From the NCBI GenBank assembly GCA_930367215.1, contig OV884056.1:279726067-279790066 (forward strand): a stretch of DNA of 64,000 bases. The letters are read 5' to 3'. Positions 44,326-53,600 of this stretch are shown here, one piece after another. The stretch is from Pollenia angustigena. Its lineage: Eukaryota > Arthropoda > Insecta > Diptera > Polleniidae. The notes under the pieces were generated by a model, which was not told where the DNA came from, made no database searches, and was given only the letters and a program-made list of their open reading frames with translations. Positions within the stretch are counted from its first letter, which is position 1, and each line of letters starts with the position of its first letter. A program made the translations under genes and the position numbers.

Positions 44326-46554
44326 TTGTTAATACAACAAAAACATACACGCATTAATAAAAACGAAGAAGAATTAAATAAATCAAAGGAAATTATAGAA
44401 ATACTTTTAAATGAACATGATAGAGATTTACTTATTCACAGCGAACAAATAATTTACAAAAGTCTAATGATAAAGAACAACAATAAACATATTAAGAAAC
44501 TACAAATACTTAAAGCAAAACAAAGCAACGAAATAAACATAAATAATGACAACGAGTGGTTTGTGAACAAAACAAACATAAACATTCCAACAAACTCACA
44601 GTGGCTTTTATCATTAGGTCCCAAATATGCTCTGCCTATCACAAGAACTGCATTCCCACTTTTCAATTGCATAGCGGAGGGGGAGGACTGTATACAAACA
44701 TTCGAGAACAAGGAACAACAAGAAGCATCAAGAACAAAACTTATAACATTAATAGACGATCACTTAAACAAAACAAAATTAAACCAAAGAGAGAAAATAA
44801 TACTTGACACAGTGGGACAAACAAGGAAATATTTGAAGGAAAATAATGACATACTCATACTTAGTGCTGATAAGGGAAATAAAACGGTTGCAATGAGTAG
44901 AAGTGACTATGAATTGAAGATGAAAGATATTTTAAAGGACTTTTGCACTTACAGACGAATGAAGAAGGACCCAACCTCAGGGTTACAAACAAAAAACAAT
45001 ATTTTAATAGACAAATTATTTAACCTAAACCTCATAACCGAATCGGAGAACAATAAAATGATTAATAGAATAGCCACTTCACCACGTATTTATGGACTTC
45101 CAAAAATCCACAAGGTTGGAATGCCATTACGACCAATTTGTTCTTCAATAAATTCACCATCGTATGGACTATGCAAATACAAAATTAATATTTTGAAGAA
45201 TTTGACTACTGACTCACAATACAATGTTAAAGACGCTAAGGAATTTAAATCTAAAATAAACAATACGTCCATAGAAAACGATGAAATCCTCATATCCTTT
45301 GACGTAATTTCGCTGTTTCCCAGCATACCGGTTAACTTAGCTTTAAGGACGATTGAAAGAAAATGGGATATACTGGAGAAGCATACATCAATACCTAAAG
45401 ATTTATTTATTCAAATACTTAGTTTTTGTATAAAGGACACCAGATATTTTAAATTTGAAGAAACATTTTTTGAACAGTTAAAAGGAATGCCAATGGAATC
45501 TCCGGCATCACCTGTGATTGCAGACATAGTTATGGAGGAGCTATTGGACACGACTATGGAGCTAATGGATGTAAAACCTAGATGTCTCACCAAATATGTT
45601 GATGATTTGTTTGGAATCATAAAAAAGGACAAAGTTAATGAAACACTAAAAATCTTAAACTCATACAACAGACAAATTCAATTTACCATGGAGAAAGAAT
45701 GTGATAGTAAACTACCGTACTTGGACTCAATAATAATAAGACAAGGAAATCTGCTAAAACTGGATTGGTACCAGAAACCATCGTCATCGGGTAGATTAAT
45801 AAATTTCTACTCGAAACACCCAAAACGAATTATTATAAATACGGCAACCAATTTTATCAACAGGGTTTTAGATATTAGTGACAATCAGTTTCACAGAAAA
45901 AATTTATATAAAATCAAGGAAACTTTAAGAATGAATGACTTCCCCAAAAAGACAATTAACGATTTGATAAAACGAGTACGAAGTAAGTGTCCCATAACTG
46001 GTACTGGAGAATCGGAGGATAAAATCTTCAAATCAATCAGCTATATACCGAAATTTTCTGAGAGATTGAAAAATTCTAATATATATAATAAGGACAAGTT
46101 CCAGTTGGCCTTTAAATGTAACAATACTGTTAATAAATTATTTAGCAAAACAAAATCAAAATTGAAAAATGAGGAAAAACCCAACGTAGTGTACAAAATT
46201 AATTGTAAGGGTGACAATACCAACATATGTCAGAAGACATACGTAGGCACAACTAAAACGAAACTAAAAACCAGACTCTCATCACATAAGTCTGATTTAA
46301 AAGCAACTTACAAACCACTGGAGCAAAAAACAGCACTCGCGGCCCACTGTGCAGTTACTGGACATACACCAAATTTCGATGACGTTAAAATATTAGTAGA
46401 GGAGAGCAATTATGCCAGGAGATTTACTTTGGAGATGCTACACATACTTGACTTAGACACAAATGAGAGATTAAACTACAAACTGGATACAGAAAATATC
46501 TCAGCTCACACATACAAACACACGATACACAAAAACAGAAAGAGACCAAAATAA
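44326..46554 (+). CDS. Penelope-like reverse transcriptase with GIY-YIG endonuclease
   Basis: About 740 residues are open. The frame is open from 44293 but has no ATG before 44467, so the true N-terminus is missing, inverted or joined by splicing; 44326 is a non-ATG (TTG) start. RT landmarks in order: PRIYGLPKIHK then PLRPICSSIN, motif A FDVISLFPSIP (from 325), motif B GMPMESPASP (from 387), motif C YVDD (424-427), then KLPYLDSIII. The C-terminal GIY-YIG endonuclease has VVYKINC (about 623) and TYVGTTKTKLKTRLSSH (from 638), which with the YVDD-type RT defines Penelope-like elements. The protein copies element RNA and nicks target DNA. Motif B has Glu391 where related RTs usually have Gly (GSP), possibly a damaging change. 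No internal stop occurs over 2.2 kb, so the copy is young. Confidence 0.92.
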   Translation: MLIQQKHTRINKNEEELNKSKEIIEILLNEHDRDLLIHSEQIIYKSLMIKNNNKHIKKLQILKAKQSNEININNDNEWFVNKTNINIPTNSQWLLSLGPKYALPITRTAFPLFNCIAEGEDCIQTFENKEQQEASRTKLITLIDDHLNKTKLNQREKIILDTVGQTRKYLKENNDILILSADKGNKTVAMSRSDYELKMKDILKDFCTYRRMKKDPTSGLQTKNNILIDKLFNLNLITESENNKMINRIATSPRIYGLPKIHKVGMPLRPICSSINSPSYGLCKYKINILKNLTTDSQYNVKDAKEFKSKINNTSIENDEILISFDVISLFPSIPVNLALRTIERKWDILEKHTSIPKDLFIQILSFCIKDTRYFKFEETFFEQLKGMPMESPASPVIADIVMEELLDTTMELMDVKPRCLTKYVDDLFGIIKKDKVNETLKILNSYNRQIQFTMEKECDSKLPYLDSIIIRQGNLLKLDWYQKPSSSGRLINFYSKHPKRIIINTATNFINRVLDISDNQFHRKNLYKIKETLRMNDFPKKTINDLIKRVRSKCPITGTGESEDKIFKSISYIPKFSERLKNSNIYNKDKFQLAFKCNNTVNKLFSKTKSKLKNEEKPNVVYKINCKGDNTNICQKTYVGTTKTKLKTRLSSHKSDLKATYKPLEQKTALAAHCAVTGHTPNFDDVKILVEESNYARRFTLEMLHILDLDTNERLNYKLDTENISAHTYKHTIHKNRKRPK

Positions 46555-46748
46555 AATAAAATATAAAAACATTAGTTGACTAAAGCTTTCAGCTGAACAG
46601 CAGCTCAGACAAGTGAGTTTTTGTTTTCATTTTTATTTTCGTTTATTTATTTTAAAATGTAATTATATTTTTTGTGTTTGAAATGTTTTGTGTAATAATT
46701 TTTTATAATAATTTATACAATATATTTTTGTATTTTTATATAGAACCC

Positions 46749-46785
46749 CTGAAGATGGTCAACAAAGTTGACCGAAATATTGGGA
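46749..46785 (+). ncRNA. Hammerhead-ribozyme-like motif of the Penelope element
   Basis: CTGAAGA (46749-46755, fitting the CUGANGA box) is followed by a 7-bp stem GGTCAAC/GTTGACC with loop AAA, then GAAA (46774-46777) and TATTGGG. Hammerhead motifs have been described in Penelope-like elements. One extra U separates the box from the stem, and I cannot draw convincing stems I and III on this strand alone. The sequence match to the PLE motif is good; activity is uncertain. Confidence 0.5.
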
Positions 46786-46929
46786 AATAAAATAAAATAA
46801 AATAGAATTTTAAAACAAAATATGTTTATATTTTTTATTTAAAAATTCATTTTAACTCATGACCTAATGCCGAACAAAATTAACAAACAACAAAACTAAA
46901 GGTCAACAATTTACAACTTTAAACATAAG

Positions 46930-46977
46930 TTTGTTTTTTTTATAATTAAGTTTGCTTAAATATATGTACACATATGT

Positions 46978-47070
<93 letters not shown>

Positions 47071-47815
47071 TAAAAGCCAATTAAATGGAAATGTTATTTT
47101 TAAGCACGTTGGTATATAAATCTACCAAATCGGTTAAAAATGGTTAAGTTATGTGCAAAATACTCCAAAAAAGGACTAAAAACATTAACATTTTTATAAA
47201 AACTAAAATTTTACAGCTGTATTATGACCTATTCATACGTTTTAAAAATTGTATAAAAACCTAAATTTTAGGGCTGTCATATGTCCTATGGAAATGACTT
47301 ATATACCAAAATATCGGAAATTTTAAGTAGAACATATTTTATAAAGAACTCGGGAAAACCGGTTTTTTTTAAATATCCATTTTCGGTAGCCATGGATCTT
47401 CCCGAGTCCAAGTTTTATAACACAAATAAATGGTAAATTTCTTGCTAAACACGTCGGTATATAAATCTGTCAAATCGGTTAAAAAATGGCTGAGTTATAA
47501 TCAAAATACTGAAATCCCAAAAGTTACTCTTTTTTTATAATTAAGTTTGTTTTTTATTTTATAATTAAGTTTGTTTTTTTTATAATTAAGTTTGCTTAAA
47601 TATATGTACAAATATGTAGGTATATATATATATGCCTATAAGCCAATTTAATGGAAATATTATTTTTAAGCACATTGGTATATAAATCTGCCAAATCGGT
47701 TAAAAATGGTTAAGTTATGTGCAAAATACTCCAAAAAAGGACTAAAAACATTAACATTTTTATAAAAACTAAAATTTTAGAGCTGTATTATGACCTATTC
47801 ATACGTTTTAGATAT
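46930..47815. repeat. Direct duplication inside the DINE copy
   Basis: AATTAAGTTTGCTTAAATAT, ATGTAGGTATATA, AAGCACRTTGGTATATAAAT and GGACTAAAAACATTAACATT occur in the same order at 46935-47240 and 47580-47815. The two copies are about 95% alike apart from the TA run. Confidence 0.8.
46979..47067. repeat. (TA)n microsatellite, ~44 units
   Basis: Uninterrupted TA dinucleotides. The matching position in the direct duplicate (about 47620-47633) has only about six units. Confidence 0.95.
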
Positions 47816-48665
47816 CAAAATATCGGAAATCTTTAGAAAAACTTGGAATATCGGTAAAAAAAAAAAAGTAATGTCAAAAATATAGTTTTTTCTTAATACC
47901 TATTTTCGTGAACCATAGAACTTCCCGACTACAAGTTTTATCACCAAAGTAAATGGTAATTTTATACTTTAAGATGTCGGCATGACCAAATACTGAAATT
48001 CGATCAAAACTTAACGTGCTATATATTTATTAAACTTTTAATATATTTAATAGCACGCAATCATGTGCAAATAATTAAATAAAACTAAACGATATATATT
48101 TTATAAATATACATGTATATATACATGTATTTAAATATATATATAAACTTCTGTTCTTTCCAAACCATGGTGAAGGGTATATAAGATTCGGCATAGCCGA
48201 ATATAGCACTCTTACTTGTTTTTTTTTTGCTTCTTCACGTTCGCATGTTATGTTAATTGGTCAGACGACCAATTCTCTTCAGTTTTTGTTTATGACAGCG
48301 ATAAAAAAGAGTTTGAAACATTTTCAATGATTTGAGTGTGTATTCAAATAGAATTGTGCAGGTTTTTAGTACTTAAATGATATTTATAATCGATCAGAAA
48401 AAACTCCATGTTTTTCTATATAGATACATTTTAAAAAGCATATCTGATTTGTGGCAACAACCTTTTACGGTATAAACATAAATTACATTAAGGAAATCTA
48501 CCACAAAAAGTCATTTAAAAGCAAATCCAAAAAATAACTCAAAAATCGATTAAATCGTAATGACATTTATCTTAATGCAAAATCAGCAAAATGTATACAG
48601 GAATAGTGGGGGAATGACAAGGGCAAGTTGAATGTACGGAATAAACTCAATGAATATTAAAAGAT

Positions 48666-49017
48666 CCCCTGCAAATAAAATTGGACCACCTGATCCATTT
48701 TGATAAAATGGACTACTCCATGGACTGGTCCGATGTAATGCAAGCATGGACCATGTGATTGTTAAAAAGTGTTTGTAGTGAGACGATATGTCTTCGTTTT
48801 TAACGACATGCTTTCGTTTTTAAACGGCTTCAAAACTAATCCTCTTGAGTATACGATGGAGTAGTTTTAAAACTACTCCTTAGTGGTCCAAAGGTGGGTT
48901 ATATGGTCCTCTCCTAGGACATCGTAATGTTAAATAGACCAGGTTTTTTCCATACGTTTGGGTAAGTTTTGGACTAGTTCTGGTCCCTTGTTTGGACTGG
49001 TCCTATTATTTGCAGGG
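48666..49017. mobile_element. MITE with CCCTGCAAATAA ends
   Basis: CCCTGCAAATAAAA at the left and TTATTTGCAGGG at the right are inverted. The inside repeats GGACCA/TGGTCC and GGACTAGTCC-like words. It lies 300 bp upstream of the EF-hand gene. Confidence 0.7.
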
Positions 49018-49321
49018 CCTTTCATTACACATACATTCATACATACATGCACACAATTTTTTGCCGCACAAATGTAAACTTAAATCCTATGTGAAAATTT
49101 GTGTCATAATTGTAAATCAAATATATTTTTGTAATAAAATTGATTTACAAAGTGTCGATCATTAAATTAAAGATATAAAGGAAAATTTGATTTTAGTTAG
49201 AATTGAAAAGTCAACGGAATAAAGACTTAACGGGACAATAAAACGTTTTCGGTTAAAAGTGAAACATTTCACAAGAAAAAATTTAAGGACTTCAAAGAAA
49301 AAATATTCCTATACAATTAAA

Positions 49322-50275
49322 ATGACTAGTGAACATGCTATATCATTTGATGATTTAGAAAAGGTTGGTTATTTAAAAATGCCTTCAATTAGTTTGACTT
49401 TAATTAGCTTTGTGTTAACAACTTAGCGCCGCCAAAAAGCGTCTGCAGCCCGAAAACCTTCTAATGTCCAACCAGTTGTGGAATCGGAATCGGAGGCCAT
49501 GCGTGTAATTAACGAGATATTTAATCCTTCGCTTAAGTTACCCGTAACAACAGGACCTTATAAGCCACCGGATGAACTTACAACTGAAGATTTTGATGCC
49601 ATGGGAGATTTCGATGCCATGCGAGATTTAGATGTGCGGAAACTGGCTGAATTGAAAGAAGTAAAATGCAATTTTACTTTAACTCCAAACTTTATCTACT
49701 AAAGTGTAATTATTTTAAGGTGTTTTTGTTATTTGATACCGATTGTGATGGTTTGCTTTCAAAAGATGATTTACGTTTTACTTTTGGGGCTTTGGGATCC
49801 GAAGTTACCGAAGAAATGCTAGAGGAAATGTTAAAGGAGGTACTTTGAGGATTTATAATACGAAAAAGGAAATATTTTAAAACCGGACATATTTCTAGGC
49901 CAAGGAACCATTAGATGTAGATGCATTTGTAGAGCTAATGAGTTTCCGCACCATCGAACTAGACCCTGAAGATGTTTTGCTTGAAGCATGGAGTAAATGG
50001 GACTTATATGGCACTGGAAAAATTGAAGAGAAAAAGTAACTGTTTGTTTTGATAAAAACATTTTTAAAATTACAAAAAAAATATTGTTTCTCTTTAGAAT
50101 GTATGAGGAATTGACAAATTTCGGCGATAAAATGTCATTGGCGGAAGCAAAGGAAGCTCTGAGACATGCACCCTTAGCAAAACCCAAAAATCTGGAAGAT
50201 CCTCCGATGATTGATTATCCAGCCTTTTGTCATTTATTAAGTGGCGTAAGAAAACGCAAAGGATCAACAGAATAA
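49322..50275 (+). CDS. Myosin-regulatory-light-chain-like EF-hand protein (5 exons)
   Basis: Exons are 49322-49363, 49427-49660, 49720-49839, 49899-50035 and 50098-50275, with GT..AG introns of 56-63 bases and matching phases, giving 236 residues. An N-terminal extension of about 90 residues (MTSEHAISFDDLEK, RRQKASAARKPSN and a Pro/Glu-rich part) precedes the light-chain core. The first EF-hand loop, DTDCDGLLSKDD (98-109), keeps Asp at 1, 3, 5 and 12 and Gly at 6, so it should bind a divalent cation. Later hands look degenerate, as in regulatory light chains. DPEDVLLEAWSKWD and ELTNFGDKMS match the spacing of the MRLC C-lobe. The long extension distinguishes it from sqh/Mlc2; I recall a Drosophila relative, CG33098, but cannot verify it. 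AATAAA lies at 50408-50413. The partner would be a myosin heavy-chain neck, by inference. Confidence 0.92.
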
Positions 50276-50630
50276 TTTCAACAATTTTTAAATATTTTAC
50301 TTTTTTAACCTTTTTGTAAATGTTATTTCAAATTATAACCAAATTGTTTTTTAATTCATTATTATTTTTCTAATTTTTTTGTTCATTTACTTTGGAAATT
50401 AAAATTAAATAAACTTGTTAATGATTTAAAATCTTTATGAAATTCAATTTCCATTCATCCGTTTTATTTCCAACATAAATATGACATCCGTTTTCTATTA
50501 GCTGTATGTATTTGTAGGTGTCTGTGTTTGTTCAAACACAGTTACAATATTTGTTCTATTGAAAATCTATTTAACATCTTCTTACATCTTATTTCTTATT
50601 TCTTGTTCCATTTCTTTTTTTCAATTGCAG

Positions 50631-53600
50631 CTGTTTAGATTATATTGAGATTTTTCCATATTTACGTGAACCAGTTGTTGAAAACACCACTCTACCAGAA
50701 TTTATATTTTGTAATCAAACACAAACATCTAAAACATCGTCGCCCCAAAGTAGCAAAACTAATATCAACAACAAAAACAACAACATCAATAAAATAAATG
50801 CGTCCAGTCCATTTGCCATGTCTAATATTGGCTCGTATGCCAATATATCTTCCGCAGCAACTACCACAACCATTATGCATATAGATGATTTACCGCCACA
50901 AGAATTTATTTATAGTTCGGGCAAAATATTTGCTATACGTTTGCGTTTCAAAAGACCTCTGCTGCCAGAAATCGATAATTGGCATTTGAATGTTAGTGCA
51001 GAATATCGATTTTTAAAAAAGGGTAAATATTGATGATTTTACTATCCTTTTTTTCCAGATGATGAGGAAGTGTATTTCATACTTTCATTTTTAAACAAAT
51101 TTTTAGTATTTTCGGTTTTCTAAGGTCCTTTAAACTTTTTGTTTAGTTTTTTTTTATATCCTTTACCCCTTGTACTAAATGAGGGTATATAAGTTCACTA
51201 TTGTTTGTAAAATTTTTTTCATCTCAAACCCCATAAAGTATATATAGTCGGTGTCCTTGAGTAATTCAAAGTCGATTTAGCCATGTCAGTCTGTCTGTCC
51301 GTCTGTTGAAAACACGCTCGCTTTCGGAAGACTCATCAGAAAATTAGAGTATTGGTGTAAAACTCTCGGCTCTAGAGCAAAGAGTTATAAACACGAATAT
51401 GAAACAACCTCCATAAAAAATAATATTTTTGTTAAAACATTAACATAAATTGGTGACAGAAGGTCTCATATAAAGCGGCTTTCCGAAAAGCAATTTAAGA
51501 AGCATTAAATTCCAAAAAAATGGTCTAATATAGTTTTTTTTTTAAATACAAGAAATGACTCTACCCAATTTGTTATGAACAATTTATTATTTACGGTAGG
51601 CCAATATAAAATTCGATCCTGAAAATCAATCTTCTATCTATGTAGTATATATATAAAATAGCATGTGTATGTATGTATGTAACGTATGGACTCCAAAACG
51701 GCTGGGCCGATTTTGATGAAATTTGCTGGAAATCTTCAGAATATTCAGGCGGGTGACACTGTGAAGTATGATTTTTGATTTTCGGTTTGCGGGCGGAGGG
51801 GCGTGGCAAAATCCAATTTTCATATTGCACCACCAATGACATCTATACGATTTTTTCTTTAAAATAATCGCCATGGTCCTACTTAGATTTATACGAAAAG
51901 AATTTTTGGCCTCGCCCACTTTTTTGAATTACCTAAAATCAGAAAACGGCTCCATCGATTTGACAAATTTTTCTTTCAAATTTTCGCATTAATCCATTTT
52001 AAGTTTTGATCAAAAGAAAAATTTACCACGCCTACTTTTATGCCCACTTTTTCTATTAAGCGCATAACTTAGAACGGCTTGACCGATTTAGACGATTTTT
52101 TCTTTAAAATCATCGCCATGGGCCAACTTAGGTTTTCATCGAAAGAAAAATGTACCATGCCTACTTTTACGCCCTCTTTTTCTATTAAGCGCATAACTTG
52201 AGAACGGCTTGACCGATTTAGACGATTTTTTCTTTAAAATCATCGCCATGGTCCAACTTAGGTTTTCATCGAAAGAAAAATGTACCACGCTTACTTTTAC
52301 GCCCTCTTTTTCTATTAAGCGCATAACTTGAGAACGGCTTGACCGATTTAGACGATTTTTTCTTTAAAATCATCGCCATGGGCCAACTTAGGTTTTCATC
52401 GAAAGAAAAATGTACCATGCCTACTTTTACGCCCTCTTTTTCTATTAAGCGCATAACTTGAGAACGGCTTGACCGATTTGGACGATTTTTTCTTTAAAAT
52501 CATCGCCATGGTCCAACTTAGGTTTTCATCGAAAGAAAAATGTACCACGCTTACTTTTACGCCCTCTTTTTCTATTAAGCGCATAACTTGAGAACGGCTT
52601 GACCGATTTGGACGATTTTTTCTTTAAAATCATCGCCATGGGCCAACTTAGGTTTTCATCGAAAGAAAAATGTACCACGCCTGCTTTTACGCCCTCTTTT
52701 TCTATTAAGCGCATAACTTGAGAACGGCTTGACCGATTTGGACGATTTTTTTCTTTTAAATCATCGCCATGGTCCAACTTAGGTTTTTACGGAAAGAAAA
52801 TTTTGCGTCGCCCACTTTTTTCGATTTACCTAAAATCAGAAAACGGTTCCATCGATTTGACTAATTTGTCTTTCAAATGTTCGTATCTTTTTAACGGATT
52901 TTAAAAATCGAACGCAAACATTTTTGCTTATTTGGACAGGACAACGTCTGTCGGGTCCGCTAGTTTAATAATATTTCTAAAACAAATCGTGAAATTTGAT
53001 TTGAATAAGAGAACAAATTATAAAACTGTGAGGTAAGTATTTATAAAGATTTGCTTATATTTTATACTCCTGAAATATTCGAACTCTAGGTGGATTATTT
53101 ACTAGTGTGTTCAGTCGATTAATCGAACAATTTAAGACGATTAATGGTTCGAATAATTTAAAATTGCTAATTTTGATCAAAGGATTAATCCAAGAATTTC
53201 GAATGATTATTATGTTAAATGTATAATTTTTTTAAAGTTTTAAGTCGAATAAACAAAAATGTATGTGTCCCTTTGAATTAAAAAAACAGTCATATTTAAT
53301 GAATAATAAAGCTTATTTTTTTTGTTTAATTTTTTCAACAAAATTTAATAATTCATTTCACAAAAGAAAAAACGATAAAGGTATGTTAACTCAAAGATTA
53401 ATACATATTAACCCTAGAAAGATAACGTTATTTTTTTGTACTGAAAAGATAACGATACGTCTGAAAGACGTATGCTTGTTTATATGCTTTAAAGGATATC
53501 ACCGAAAATAATATTGATGAATTTTATTGTTGAAATCATTTATTTATTCTATTTCTTTTAAAAAATATAGTTTTTAAATAGAAAATTATTATAAAAATAA

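Larger units (their letters stand above)
43895..46925 (+). mobile_element. Penelope-like retroelement
   Basis: It carries an RT/GIY-YIG gene. The segment 44219-44330 is inverted at about 46815-46925 (TTTAAAGTTGTAAATTGTTG and GGCATTAGGTCATGAGTTAA in both), giving inverted terminal repeats of about 110 bp as described for Penelope elements. Left of them, 43900-44215 is coding-like on the minus strand and resembles the N-terminal part of Penelope proteins. A hammerhead-like motif lies at 46749-46785. It is inserted into a DINE repeat. Confidence 0.85.
43045..48222 (+). mobile_element. DINE-1/Helentron-type element, second copy, split by a Penelope element
   Basis: Starts with the same TATACCCTTCACCGAAGG. 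Its body is nearly identical to the first copy, with two more GTCCGTCT units. It is interrupted at about 43895 and resumes after 46925. The 3' end has AAACCATGGTGAAGG, hairpin TTCGGCATAGCCGAA, then TATAGCACTCTTACTTGTT at 48222. The right half contains a local direct duplication (46930-47240 against 47570-47815). Confidence 0.75.

Noticed and set aside
51059..51119. Exon following a good-looking TTTTTTTCCAG acceptor
   Set aside because: The intron would be only 36 bases, the frame soon stops, and the earlier exon joins the CUB exon at 58567 in correct phase without it.
52136..52777. Series of overlapping 62-codon minus-strand frames
   Set aside because: Produced by the 130-bp minisatellite; no coding signal beyond the repetition.
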